DNA of 64,000 nt from Alligator mississippiensis (GCF_030867095.1 NC_081836.1:30020338-30084337), one strand, 5' to 3'; positions 47,801 through 62,800 are shown, counted from the stretch's first letter. Made by a program: numbers and translations. Notes: a model not told the origin generated them from the letters alone.

Positions 47801-50800
47801 AGCCTTTATTTAAGTGCTAGAATTCCTCTTAAGCAGTGATCATTACTGGTATCACCCTTCAGTGTGATTACTCTCAGGCTCTGCTTCCTTCACCTGGTGT
47901 TATGGTGTCAGCCAGCTTTAGCCAGCCTTCTTGCTGATCTCCTTCTAGGTCTCTCTTTCACTGTTTATAGATACAATCTTTTGATTTCTTACCAATTCCC
48001 CCTTTGGGCTAATTGATCGGTTACTTCTTTTCCCTTTCACCATCAAAATGAAAGCCCTCAGTGACATGACCAGCCTCAAGAAAACTTACCTTTCGGTGAC
48101 ACCAGCCCCACTGCCATCACTGGAATGAGGAGAGGTGAGAAAAGGGAAGGAAGAAACTCCCTCACCTGCTGGTAGTAGAGAGAGGCCAGCTCATAGTCCC
48201 CAATGACTTCAGCTTCATGAGCAAAGAGACGGAGCTGCTCACAGCTTGCGAAAGTGGGTAGGGTAGGAACAGCAGTATCCTGTGACAATACCTGTTAAGA
48301 AACAGGAGGACCAGGGAGACAAAAAGAGAAAATATCAACATGAAGAAATTTAGTGAGGATGAATTTGTAAATCCAGTGTAATATAAAGTACACTGAATTT
48401 CAGGCTGGGCTATGCAGGTTATAAATCATTCCAATTGCTGACAGCAAATGGGGCTCTGTAAACTGTATATCACTGCCAACCATATTGGGCCTCAGGCTTT
48501 CTTTATCACACAAGTGAAGGTTTCCTCACTATTTAATACTGGTGAGCTGTTGGTACCAGATATTTTCAATCTTAAAATCCAAGGCTACTTGACACGGGAC
48601 AAAACATTTTAAGTTCTTTACTCTGGTAAATTATGTGGCAACACTCATTCTTGGTCTTTCATACATGCTGGAAGACCTGTGCTACACACAGGAGCCTACT
48701 CAGTGCTCTTCACATGTATGCTCACCAGTAGCTCTTTTTATCAATTACACCTTGTACACTTCCACGCAGATTCCATCACAAATAGAACTTTGACATATTT
48801 AGACAGTGTATATTTAGAAAACGGATGTGAAAATGTCTCTGGGTTCTGCAAGTTATCATAGTTGTGTTTGGACACCAAGCGCCTGATCCCACTCCCATTG
48901 GAGACAAAACCAAAAGCTTCACTGACACTCATAAAAGCAGTGGAAGTCTTAGTTCCCTCAGGAAGCAAATGTATTCCAAGTTGCATCATTACAACCATGT
49001 TACTTCATGGTTGGGTGTCTGCCTACCTGGTTCAGAGCAATGTGCATCTGATCCATGAGGTACACGTACAGCTCACTCTGGAAGGCTTGGAGTTGCTCTA
49101 GGTTGTTGAAAGCTGTTGTCTTCAAGTACTTCTCTCTCACAATCTTCACCACTGAATGCTGCATAGAACAAAAAGGAACTACTTGAGAACAAACCCACCT
49201 TTTTCACCCTACTATGCTTCTTTCTGGCAATAGCAGAAGCAGGGAAGGCAAATTTCCTTTTGTCTGAATCAGCAAGCATTTTTCAGGAAGAAGTATCATG
49301 AATGGCTTTGGTTAAGAAGAGGAGGAATGAACACAGGTGAATTTCACTCTTCTCTACCAGTCTATGGCCCTTCTTGGTGAAGTCCATTGGTGGAGTAGTA
49401 GATGTCTCCTGACATGTAACCCAAGCTTGGCCAACTGCCTTCCTTGTTAGATCACCAGGCTGAGAATCCACGTACCAGCTAGAAAAGACACTAACTAGTT
49501 AGAAGAGATTCTACAGTTGTAAGATGGCATCAGATATTCTAAGTTACTATCAAAGTACAGAAGCTGTTTTGTGAAGGGTAAATCAGGAAGGGAATTAAGA
49601 GCTTTAAAGAAAGTTTTTGCCTTAAGCTGTTCCTTAAAAGCAAAGTATTTTCCTGAGCGATTGAGCTCATAGTTGAGTTGACACTTCTGTTCCTCCAGGA
49701 TCTGGTGATCAATCATGGCACCATCAGTCACCTGCTTCCCAAACAGTTCATGGTACTCATCCAGGATGGCTCCAGCAATACTGGTAATCTGACTGTGGTA
49801 GTCTTTCACAGCCTAGGAAGCAAACAACCCTGAGCTGAAATAGGAGTTTAGTATTGGGATTCAATATTATAGGTAACTTTTAACATGAAGTTTGAAATCA
49901 ACTGATATTGCAGAACATACTCCATTTAAAATCCATTTAACTCAAATAAGTTAACCTGTTATAATTTTTCCTATCAACCTTGAGGACAGCTAAGACACCT
50001 GAGTGCAAATAGGAGATTTTTTTCTTTATAATTAACACTCCCGTACCCTTTTCAGCCAAACTCAGTATTTCAAACATCACCACCCCTTCAAAGGTAACCT
50101 AGCTGTCTTTCAATTAAATATATGTATTCTACTAGGAGTCCTTTTACTTGTCTGCCATCCCTCTGTGGCAGGGACTGCAATCTCTATAAAATAAATGGCA
50201 GAAGTTTCCATTGACCATACTGCCATGGTCAAAACTTATCACTCTGTGTACTCCAGGCAGTATATCACAAGTCAATTTAGAAGCAGCATTTGGTGTCAGT
50301 TATACAAATACTGCCATCTTTCGCCTCTCCATCACCGGTTCCATTCAATCTCTAGTGAACAAGTAGCCATATCATGCCCACAAGAACCACACAAAATCTA
50401 CACCTTTTGTTGGCAATCTCAGGGAAGCCAAGGACTGAGAGGATCAGAAAGACACTACTTTGCTCTTACATTTTCAACTGTGAGCTAAGGCTCCTTGGCT
50501 GGTCTGGGAGGTGGAACTAGAACAGTACTTTCCATTTTGTGACAGTCTGGGGACATACAGAGGGCTTTTGTATCCATGACTGTCAATCTGACACCTTCTG
50601 ACACTTAAAAGACCACCAACTATTGTTGCTTTGCCTCTCCACCTTTCTTCTCGCTTGCCCTCATTAAATGTCTATTGAGTCTAGCTAACCTAACGTAAGG
50701 AATGGTCTCTTCAAATGTGTGAAACAGGTTCTATAAATACAATCTATCTGTAAATAATTCTCTCTGTGGTTCAGAAAGGAATATCTCTCTTACAAATCTT

Positions 50801-53800
50801 ATATTTGGGGGTTACCAGGCACCTTTGGAGTGGAGGCAAGTAAGAGAAAGGAAGCAAAAAATACAGTTTTTTCTATTTACCTTCTTAGCTCCTGCAGTCC
50901 GGCAAGGAAGCTGAGGGCGTGAAGGAATCATCTCCTTCACTCTGTATGCAAGAAGATGAAAGGAACCTATTTAACAGGTAGTAAGTAACCCAAATCTGTT
51001 GTGGACGTAACCCAAATCTGTTGTGGACATAAATAGTCAGTCTGTAGTTCTAGGGTTACAGATCTGACATTGTAAATTTGGGTACTAGTCATGAGAGAAC
51101 TTACACAGATTCACAAGTGACTCTGTGCTGACCAAAATTGCTACATTCAGTATCAGTATCAATATGACAATATTTGGTATCAGTATCATTATCAATTCTT
51201 CAGTAATTAACACTGACTTCATTCCCCACTAGAGGTCTAAGTCCTGGTTTTTATTTATGCCCAAACCTGTGAAGTAGTATTATTGTAAATGACAATAAAG
51301 TTCCCAAGTCTGGGAATAAAGTGCCCTACCTGTCCTGCTTAATCTAGAGTCTGAGGTCTAGTCCCTCTGTTGCAAATCCACTGCTCTGGCCCTTTGTATT
51401 CTTGCATTTTATTACTGGTCTGGCTCTCTGATGCCCTCCTAGACAGATGTGTGGAATATTCCTTGAAAATGCTTGAAGTTTGTAAAAATGTTCAAAATGC
51501 ATGTGTCAACTCATTAACCTACCCCTTCCTGCCATACAGAAATCATGGGCTGTGGTTGTTTCTAAATACAAAGCTTAGGGAACCTAGGACTAGTTCTAGG
51601 AATGAATAATGCACATCCTTATTTTATTATGAGGAGAAAAATGCAAAAAGAACATTAAGGATACATGATTAAATTAATAAAGCTGGAAAAATATATTAAG
51701 GCTAATACTGAATCCTGAACTCAGCCCTAGAAATACAGCCATGGCATTCACTGCTAGAGCACATTACTGAGACAAGGCATGATTCAGAAGATCTGGTATT
51801 GACATATATAGGGATAACATTTGCATTGCTACCAGCTTACTTCAGGGTGCAAACTGACAGTCAGCTGGAGCCAGGAAAGAAGCTGTCCAGCCCCAAATTC
51901 ATTCAGTTTTGTATAGTTAGTTGGGCATACTGAGCTTAAGTCTGACTTCAGTTACAGCACTGTAAAATCCAGATTAATTGCACTGAATTCAGGAAAGTTA
52001 TACTGGAGAGGAAATAGTACAAATGATGTCAGAAGGAAAATTGTCATAAGAGGGCTTCCTCTGATAGGTTATTCCTAAGGGATACAAAGCTATAAGAGCC
52101 AAAGGCCTCTTTAAGTAGAGCAGTTCCTTTAAATGTCTAATGATTCAGTTATGCATTACTGAGAGTATTTGTGAGATACTGTTTCTGCATCTCTTGTACT
52201 TCATTGGTTTACTTTATTCTCTCATTCCTATATCATGAATTCTACATTAAAAAGAACCATGACAAGTTCACTTGATTTGGGGATACAGTACAATGGAAGT
52301 ATTACTCTACAGACTAAGAGAAGCGATGCTAAATGAAACAGACATTAGAAGGATAGAGGTTGTAGAGATAAGTGTTCTTTGAAAGAAGGCAGGTGTAAAA
52401 TGGAGGGATTTATAAGGCAAAAGACAAAGTCAGGAGAGTGGGATATTAAATCAAGGTCCAAGATTGAGTCTAACATAATGAAAGACTATGATGCTAGGGA
52501 CACGGTAGAGCACAGAGATGACAGAACACCAAGGAACACCGTGCAAATACAGTGACCTGGAGGCCAACCACCAACTAAAATATGGGATACTACACATAAG
52601 GACATGACCTGGTAAGCCTCAAATGGAAATGCTCTTCCAGGACTGAACAGCAATGCTGTGCTGTTCTCCATGTCTACAAAGACAAAGACAAGGCTCAGTG
52701 AAATGGACTATCTTCCTAACTTGCTAGCTGCCAGTTTTTAAGTGGTTTGATTCAAAGTCCACCAAAGCTGGCAGAAGTCTTTCAGCTGACTTTAGTAGGC
52801 TTTGCATCAGCCTTAAGACTATTATTTAGGCAGCACCAGTACTGACAGAGACATTTTTCAGAACTGTTTTTTAAAGAGCCTCTGGCCTGAGGAGCTTCCT
52901 GTCTAAATGGTGACCCTAACATTACAGTCTTGCCTTCACGCACCGGGTAGCAAGCTCCTCTGGTAATCGCTTTGGTACCAAGGCTTTGTCCAGCTCTATT
53001 TCCATCACCAAGAATGTCCCCGCTTCTGTATATTGCTGTAAAGACAAATGTTACTCTGTCAGTGCCACCATTTTTAGTGTAATGACTAACATGACTGAAG
53101 TCTTAATGTACAGCTGTAGAGTTTTACCATGGACCCTTATGACAACATCATATTTTCTAACCTGCCCTCAACATTTTAAATCCTGGTAAAATCCAGTTAA
53201 AGAAACAGCTTTAAGAGCATTGTCTAGGTTTGTATAATCAATCAGTCTCCTTGGAGAATCCATGTGTGCAGCCACTTCAGTTTTTTTTAGAAGGAAACTT
53301 ACAAGCAAAATCTACTAAAGTACCCTTCTAAGTTATTTTTAGCAATGTCCTGCTCAACTGTTAATTTGTGTACAGGCATCAGTAGAAAGATCTCCCTGTT
53401 ATATTCACAAGAAAAAGGGAAAGCCCCCAACCTTTTCTCCCGGTAGAAGTCAGTCACATAAACAGTGTTAGAATCTGGATCACTGCAGCTTATACCACAA
53501 TGGTCTATTATTCTTTCAATGTGGTTTGGGCACATAATTACCTGTCCTTCTAAGTTCTGACATCCAGATCCTTCCATTTCTAATGCAGTCTCAGATACCT
53601 GAGGTTTTAATGCATTGGACATCTATTAAGAGAAAGAAAATGTTGATTATTTAGGATTCAAAGGTCCTCACACGTCTCATGTTTAGTACACATCCTGCCA
53701 CACCAAAAGGGCAATGCATGTACACTAGCAGAGATTTATTGACTATGGTTCTGCAGTTCTATGAATTTTAGAGAGGCAAGCCATTTTCAATGATACGTTT

Positions 53801-56800
53801 GATTCGTGTATCACGTACTGGGAAATTCTAAGGCAACAAATGCTTTTCAGTCATTCAGAAAGGTGTAGAATGGGCTGAGCTCCCTGCCTTTCTCCTGTCC
53901 TAAAGCATGCAGTATTTCAAGTTTGGGGCTTCTCCATGCTACTTTGTCTTATACAAACAGGGCAAGGCCCAGGAGCTTCAGTACTATGTCGTAGTTTCTC
54001 TTTAGTTCCTACCTTTCTCTGACCATCCTTCTCTCTCACTTTATCTTCCCTCTGGTTCCTACTGGCCACAGCTCTAGAATGAGGAGAGTTGATTCCTGCA
54101 GCTGTGGCCCCTAATTTGGTCAAATTGATCTGATGTCCAAGATCGCGGAAAACGCTAAGTAGACATTTAGTCTGAAAGAGAGGGAAATTGAAGAAGTCAA
54201 GGATCTGAGGCATTTTATGAAATGCATTTTAAGGTAAACTGGACTTCACCATCCTTCTTGCCTTAATCTCCTCACTCACAGAGTGCACTGATGAATCATT
54301 ATGTCTCCATTAAACATTTTAAAAAGCTTGTTGCTTTAAATAATACTTTGCCTCTGTACAGAAACATTGTGTTGTTCCTTATCACTTACATAAAAGTTAC
54401 AACTGAGGTGTGGTAAAGGGATGGTGACAAATCTCAAGTGTGGCTTGAGCTTGAAACATTCCCTAGACAAACAAGTTACAGAGCACTTTAGAACTGCAAC
54501 TGCTGGTGGGATGTACTATCTGGGAAAGAGGACACTACCCAAGCAAGGCAGAGGTACTGGGGAACAGGGATGAAAAGACAACTGCCTGCCTAACCTGTTT
54601 TTCAACAAACCAGAAGGATAAAGGCAAGAATTTTTGTGAAGCCTGAGAAAGGGTACTGTGATAACCAAAAACTTGCCTATGCCTTTACCAACCGTACAGG
54701 TGGTCCAATATAATAATAATCACCCACACAAATTCTTGCCTCTCACATATCTTCTGGACCATCATGACAACAACATCACCTTAACACTACCAGAAGGATA
54801 AAGTTATAATGTGCCTGATAGATGAAAGATCTGTGTATTCATCCAGCTCCTACCTACTAGACCCCACTTGGGAAATTACTGAAATGCAGTCAGCCAATAA
54901 GAAGACTGAAGAGACTATTTTCTCTTCTGAACATCTGTCCTGTTTTGAGACAGACATGGAAACAAAATCTCAACATCTTATAATTTCAGGAAACGTGAAT
55001 GTTAACATTTGCCTATAATGACATAATGAAGAGGGTTAAGAAGAAAAAGAAGCTAAAATCTGAAAACACTATATACATTATAATCCTAATGAGGCCCTTT
55101 TAATTAATTAACATTTTTATCATTTCCCAGTAGTAACTACATTGATCCAGAAATCATCGTTTTCCCTAGAGAGAATGTCTCTCACTCATCTAGATTAGCA
55201 ACTGGTGGGGTACATGTAGATGCCTAGCATGAGTAAGGGAAAGGTTTTTACATCTTGCTGCAGGACAGAGAAAGCCAGACAAGTCCAAAGGGTCTATCCC
55301 CAAACCTCACTCCTCAGAACATCTGTCTCATACTAGGAAATAAGTCTGCTCATTTAGAAAACTGTTCCTAGTAGCTTGTTTTATGACTTAATCACCTGGA
55401 AATCCGGTGAAGTCTCAGAGCTTGTTTTAAAACAAAGACAAGCCTGAAGTACCATTCTTATAGTACCAACTATTTCCAGACACATAATGCATGAACACAG
55501 AACGGTATGTCATCTGTACCATGGTGCACAGCCCACCTTACCTTCTCAAACACCTCACACACTTGATAAGCAACAACACGGAAAGCTCCTCGTATTCGCT
55601 TCACGCCAGGGTACAACAAAGGCACCATGTTGACATAAGCCACGCCGTGGAAGGAAATTTGTCCATCATCATCTCCCTGAAAATACAGAACAAGACTGGT
55701 TTACCTGAATGACTCTTCTCAGGGCTGTTCCTTTCTCTGTGGAAACAAAGTTTTTAGGCCCTCACTGCAGATTCCTATATTAATGAAACCCACCTCCACT
55801 AAATCAAAGGTCACAAAACAAAAGTGTGCTCTTAAATAGCTGACAGCATTGGGTCACTGAAGTTTATGGCAGCTTGCAAGAATATGCTATAATTCCTGTG
55901 TTCTTGGGATTTCAATTTTATCCCGAACTCTGAAGGCTCACACAGAATTTTCAACACTGATGACAAATGCTCTGCTTCTATTAGGCTGAATCTACTTGCA
56001 GAATCTATTAGGCTTCTACTAGGTTGAATCCTGGTCCCCCCTTTCAAAGAAGAGGGAAATGGAAAATACTTTCCATCTGGCTGGAAAACAGAATGTCTTG
56101 GCAGACTTGTGAGGGACTTCTGGCTGCAACGGACAAGGAAGCACATTGTTAATCATCACTGTAAAATCTTATGGTCAATCTTAGAGAAGGATCCCAGAAT
56201 GTATGACAGGTGCTCAAATGAGTCCTTGGCCAAAGAAAAGATCAGCTGGTCACTTTGAAGTTCTCAAATGACCCCTCTTCAAAGGCCATGTTACTAAAAA
56301 TCTTAAACACTAAATCTGGGGACAGCAACCTGAAATGTTACATTTATTCAACAGCTCTATGGAGCCAATTACTTCATTATGAAAGCCTCTACTCTTCCCT
56401 AACTCACCTCTGCCACTTAGAACCTGTTCTTAGCTTAGAACCACTAAACTGAAATGGCGAAAAATAAGAGTATGCGCACACACAAATCCCCAGAGTATTT
56501 TTACCTATATTTTTACCTTGTCTGCCTTGCTAGATTTCCCTTTGGTGGAAGTAACCACAGGCACTCTGGTGATTTCCACAGGCCAGTAGCGGCTCTCTGC
56601 AATGTGCTTCTGAAGACTGCAATACAGGGGGAGACTTTTGGAACACAGAAAAACTAAAGCAGAAATTAATCTGTCCCATTTAGAAGTAAGATCCATTGGA
56701 AGAGATAAAGCTGTAGCATGATTGTCTAAAATGACCTACCAGTATCTCCTGTAAAACATTTTATCTCAAGTTTATCTTAGAAGGGACAATCAAAGAAAAG

Positions 56801-59800
56801 ATGGTTTCTTCAGAGCTCATCTTTTCCAACAACTTACTTTTCTTGACATGTCACAGTGCTTGGGCTGTGGTATCAGAGTATCCATCCTCGACTACGAGCT
56901 GGTCAGGCTCAAAGAGAGGATTTTGGTAAAACAGACCACATCTCTTGCCTTTTTTCATGCTACCCATTATACCTGGAACACATCACAGTGAATGTGGTCC
57001 CAGCCCTCTCTTGCTTTCAAAATATTCTTAGGGGCCACTGTGCCACCCTCTCCGCCCCCGAAGCATGTTGCTATAAGCCCTGCACTCCACTCTATTTGCA
57101 CTGTATCCTTTCCACTGGACTCAACAAACGACCATATGCCTTCAGAACATGAGCATGTTGGGATTGGAGCCCTGTTACTTATATCACACATTTTGCCCAC
57201 TTCACAGTGCCAGAGGTGGAGATAGTGCAGTATTAATTGCCAGATCATTTTGAAGCATGATGGAGATCCCTATCCTTTTCCCTCCTTTGTCTTAGAATGG
57301 GTACATGAAAAAGTGTATAAAATAATTAATTGTACAGAGAAGATAGACTGAAAGCTCCCATTCTACTTTTCTTACAGCTGAAAACAAGGGCAAGCCAATG
57401 GTATTGAAAAGCAGTAAATTCATAAAACATAGAGAAGGGCACACTTTTACAACAGATGTGCTATTAAACTGTGGAACTCATTGCCACAGGATGTTACTGA
57501 GGCCAAGAATTTATCGAGGTTCAAAGGAGGACTGGACATTTATACTGACAACAGGAATGTCCAGAGTTGTTACAGTTCATGTTAGATGTTCTTTAAAAAA
57601 GAGCACAGGAAAGCATTTAACATTTTCACAATTCAGAATTTCAGCAAATATCTGTTAATGTTAGGATAAGCCCTTTATAGGTGCAGATTACCCATGGGCA
57701 CGGAAACCTTCTTTTAAAGCATGGATTGCCAACCTCTGGCATGAGTACCACAAGTGTCAGGGGAAGCCTCCGTGTGTGGCCCGTGGCAGTTGGGGAGACA
57801 ACAGACAACACAATGGCAGGAAGCAGAAAGCTGAGCATCAGATTGGGCAAGAAACACAGAGCAGAAATCAGGAAGCAGAGCAGCTGATTGGGCAGGGAGC
57901 AAAAAGCAAAGAAGCAGATCAGGCAGAGGAAGGGAATCAGAGTGGCACTCAGGGAAAGTGTGGGGCTTAATTTGTGGCACATCTGCCAAAAAGGTTGTCC
58001 CCCATTGCTCTAAAGCAGGGACAGGCAATTATTCCAGGCAGAGGGCCGCTTACTGAGTATTGGCAAGCCATCAAGGGCCACATGACAGGCAGCCAGGGGC
58101 AGATAAATATTAATTTACTAAATTTTTTAGGGGCCCCACAGGCCAGATACAATGGCCTGATGGGCCAGATTTGGCCCGTGGGCTGCATTTTGCCCACCCC
58201 TGCTCTAAAGTATCCAGTGCTGGTCATTGCTGGGTCTGATCCAGTCTCCCAACTATTTTTTGATGGAAGAGTTGTCTTTGGCATTCTTACTTGAGTACTG
58301 CTGCAGGTTCTAGGTAACAGCGTCTTTCCACGTCCCATACTATTCTCTTCTTTATGCTCTCTGCCTGAATCCGAAACTCCCTGTCCTGGGAGAAAATAAG
58401 ATTCCCAGATCATGCACAGCCAGCTCCCTGTATTCTAACTGATGGGCAGTGCCTATCATAGCAGTGAAATGCTCTTCCCCTCAAAAGAGAAAGCAACTGC
58501 AATAATCCAGGTATTGCAGAATTCAGCTCAGTGTACAAACAATCAGCCCTGGAGGAAAGGTTACTGAAGTTCCCAGGCCCATCAGTGGTAAATATACTTT
58601 TGTCCGCAGCAGTCTTGCTTGTAACAGTGCTGTAAGGAATGTTCTCCTCAACATGATTCCCATTCCTCCCACTCTAAATCCTTAAAATGATATATTAATA
58701 TTTCAATTACCCTGGCTGTCTTGCTACCAACTGGCCCAAGGTCATTTCTTCCTCACCTCAGTTTTGTTAAGCTCTCCATCCTCATCTTCATAGGAGCCAC
58801 CAACAATGAAGGAGTCTGGAATGCTCTGAGCTCCTGGAGCCAAGATGTTGCTAACAGACCATTTTTTTGGTCGAGGTAATGGCTCCTTTTCACCACCAAG
58901 CTTCAAGACCCCATTCTTGAATAACAAGGGGTATTCTTTCTAGTGAGAAAGAAAAATACGAGGACTTTCATTCAGAGTATGAGCAAAACCAAATACACAC
59001 TGCTGTGAGCTACATAGCAACAAGCAAAACACAAGGCTCAACAAGCAAAAACAGAATTATGGAGACACAGCTTGGAAAACATGCTTCAGCATCTGCAGGC
59101 CAAGCATCTATAAAATACAAGCATCAAACTGCATGAATAGACACAGACAAGAAGAGCTGCACCATTTTAATTCACATGCACATGGGAGTTGCTATGGGGC
59201 ATCAGAAATCAGGAAGCAACGGGTTTGAGGCAAGTCAAAGAAACATTCATATACCATGAACTGAAAAGACACTGACAAATAGCACTATTTTCATGCAACC
59301 TGGGGAATAGCTGGACACATCCATATGACAGGCACAAGCATTCACTGCATGTTGTAATAGGGAGCCTCAGGGGGCAGGCTCAGGGCAGGGCACAGCTGTA
59401 ACTGGGGTGCCATACCAATTATATAATGAGATTAATTAGGAAAAAATACCTGCAAGCAACCCAGAGGGTCACCTGACTGGAAGAGGGCAGGGCTACAGAG
59501 ATATAAGGCAGTCCCAGAGGTGGTCAGGCAGTCTGGCCATGGAAACTGAACAGGAAAGAGCTTGGTGGAGGGGCCTGTGACTGAGAAGCAGATTGGGGGT
59601 GTGCTAGGCCTGGTGACAACAAGAAAAGCAGCTGAGGTTGGCCCTGCATACGTACCCAGGTTTGGGTAGGAAGTTAGTTGTAGCCAGAAGGGCTTGTGTT
59701 TATGTTTGATGTCAGTGTTATCCATGCCTGGGAGGAAAAGCACTGGAGAAGCTCTGGAGGAGGGGAGCTATACCAGAAACCTCCTCTCTCACAGGGCAAT

Positions 59801-62800
59801 AGGGACTGGCAGGTGGCAATCAGTGTGGCTAGAGGGACATGAACAGCTGGGCTGGCTCCAGATGGGCAACAACCATAGATCTGGAAAGGGAATAGTGAAG
59901 ACCAAGGATGAGGAGGGCTATCACACTTATTGGACTGACTCTGGGACCTTTGTTTATTCTAGGGACTGGTGACTTTTAAAGGGGCTATGCCTTAGAATGG
60001 GTGTTTGGGTGTCCCTTAAAGGGGCAATGCTGGAGGAAAAGAGGAGAACCAGAGAGATCAGACTTGAGGGAAAGTTGCTAACATCAGCTGCAGATACCTC
60101 TTCAAGAGCAGTGTGGGCAGGGTGTAGGGGAGGAGAAGCCCCATGAAGACATCCAGTGGGACTTTCCTTAACCCTTGTTACAAGCTACCATGAAGACCAG
60201 GTATGTTCCCATTCATAGAATCGTAGAAAAGTAGGGTTGGAAGGGAGCTCAGGAAGTCATCTAGTCCAACCCCCTGCTCAAAGCAAAACCATCCGCAACT
60301 AGATCATCCCAGCCAAGGCTTTGTCTAGTTGGGTCTTAAAACCCTCCAAGGATGAACAGTCCACAACCTCACTGGGTAACCTGTTCCAGTGTTTTACTAC
60401 CCTCTTAGTGACAGTTTATCCTAATATCTAATCTAAACCTCACTTGCTGCAACTTGAGACCATTGTTTTTTGTTCTGTCATCTGCCACCACTGAGAACAG
60501 TCTAGCTCTGTCCTCTTTAGAACCACCCTTCAGGTAGTTAAAGGCTGCTATTAAATCCGCTTTCAGTCTTTTCTTCTCTAGGCTAAATAAGCCCAGTTCC
60601 CTCATTGTCTCCTCATAAGTCATGTGTTCCATCCCCCTCAACATTTTTGTTGCCCTCTGCTGGACTCTCTCCAATTTGTTCACATCCTTTCTGTAGTGGC
60701 GGGGGGGCGCAAAACTGAACACAGTACTCCAGCTGTAGCCTCACCAGTGCTGAATAGAGGGGAATAATTACTTCCCTTGATCTGCTGGAAACACTCCTAC
60801 CAATGCAGCACAGTATTCTGTTAGCCTTCTTGGCAACAAGAGCACACTGTTGGCTCATTTTCAGCCTACTGTCCACTGTAACCCCCTAGCGCTTTTCTGC
60901 TGAGCTGCTGCCCAGCCAGTCAGCCCCCAGCCTGTAGTGGAGCATGGGATTGTTCTGTCCTAAGTGCAGGACTTTGCACTTGTCCATACTGAAACTCATG
61001 AGACTTTTTCTGATTCAATCCTCCAATTTGTCTAGGTCTCTCTGAATCCTAACCCTACCTTCCAGTGTATCTACTACTCTTCCCCCCCACCCCCTCCCCC
61101 ACCAGCTTGGTATCATCAGCAAACTTGCTGAGGGTGCTCTCTAAGCTATATTCCAGGTCATTGATGAAGAAATTGAACAAAACTGGCCCTAGGACCAACC
61201 CCTGGGGCACTCCACTTGATAGCAGCTGCCAACTAGACATTGAGCCATTGACTACTACCCTCTGAGCCTGATCCAGCTAGTTCCCTATCCACCTTACAGT
61301 CCATTCATCAAACCCATACTTCCTTAGCTTGCCTGTGAGAATGTTGTGGGAGACTGTATCAAAAGACTTGCTAAAGTCAAGCTATACCACATCCACTAGT
61401 CTCCCCGCATCCACAGAGCCAGTCACCTTGTCATAGATGGCAATCATATTGGTCAGGCTTGACTTGCCCTTTGTGAATCCATGCTGATTGTTCCTAATCA
61501 CCTCCTTCTCCTCCAAGTGCTTACAAATGGACTCCTTGAGGACCTGCTCCATGATTTTTCCAGGGACAAAGGTGTGGCTGACTGGTCTTTAGTTCCCTGG
61601 ATCTTCCTTTTTCCTTTTCTTAAATATGGGCAGTGGGGCACTATATTTTCCCTTTTCCAATTATCCAGGTCTTCTCCTGATAACTCTGAGTTTTCAGAGA
61701 TGATGGGCAATGGCTCTGCAGTCACATCAGCCAATTCCCTCAGCACCCTCAGATGCATTCTGTCTAGCCTCATGGACTTGCATATATCTAGCTTTTCTAA
61801 ATGGTCACTAGCCTGTTCTTTTGCCACAGTGGGCTGCTCACCTCCTCCCCAAACTGTGCTGCCAGGTACAGTAGTCTGGGAGCTCACCTTGCCTGTAAAG
61901 ACTGAAGTGAAAATGGCATTGAGTATTTCAGCCTTTTCTGCATCCTCTGTCATGAGTTTGCCTCCCCCATTCAGTAAGGAACCCACACTTTCCCTGATCC
62001 TTCTTTTTGCTGCTGACATACTTGTAGAAGCCCTTCTTCTTACCCTTCATGTCCCTTGCTAACTGCAACTCCAATTGCTTTTTGGCCTTCCTGAATTCAT
62101 CCCTGCATGCCCAAATAGTACTCTTATACTCCTCCCTAGTTGTTTGTCCAAGTTACCACTTCTTATAAGCTTTTTTTTTGTGTTTTAGCTTGCTGAAGAG
62201 TTTGCTGCTAAGCCAAGCTGGTCTTCTGCCATACTTGCTAGTCTTCCTGTGCATCAGGATGGTTTGTTCCTTCACTCTCAGTAAGGCTTCTTTAAAATAC
62301 AGCCAGCAATCCTGGACTCCTCTCCCGCTCAGACTGGATTCCTAAGGGATCCTGCCCATCAGTTCCCTGAGTGAGTCACTCTGCTTTTCTGAAGTCCAAG
62401 GTCCTTACTCTGCTGTTCTCCTTCCTTCCTTTCTTCAGGATCCTGAACTCGATCTTCTTCTGGTTGCTGCTGCCTAAGTTGTTACCTACTATACTACATT
62501 CCCCACCAATTCTTTCCTTTCACCCCATTCACCCTTTCTATTACTTAAGACCAAGGCATGGCAGGAAAATCCAGGGGTGTCAGGAATAGAGAGTGGGGAC
62601 ATCAGTCAATACCTCTGCCACTGGAGTGCTCTAGCCCTCACTCCTATTGTACATTTGTACACTTGCAGACTAACATCCTGAAAAAGTGAACCACAAAAGC
62701 AAAGACATGTAGCTGGATATGTACAAAGAGCTCATTGACATGTTGGTGTTTTAGGTCTTTGCATGCCCTCACCTCTCCAGCTGTTGGCACTTGCAAGGAA

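Noticed and set aside
53299..53622. 107-codon minus-strand frame as an independent small gene starting at MSNALK
   Set aside because: Its first 27 codons are a CFAP70 exon with acceptor and donor in the correct phase, so the ATG is internal.
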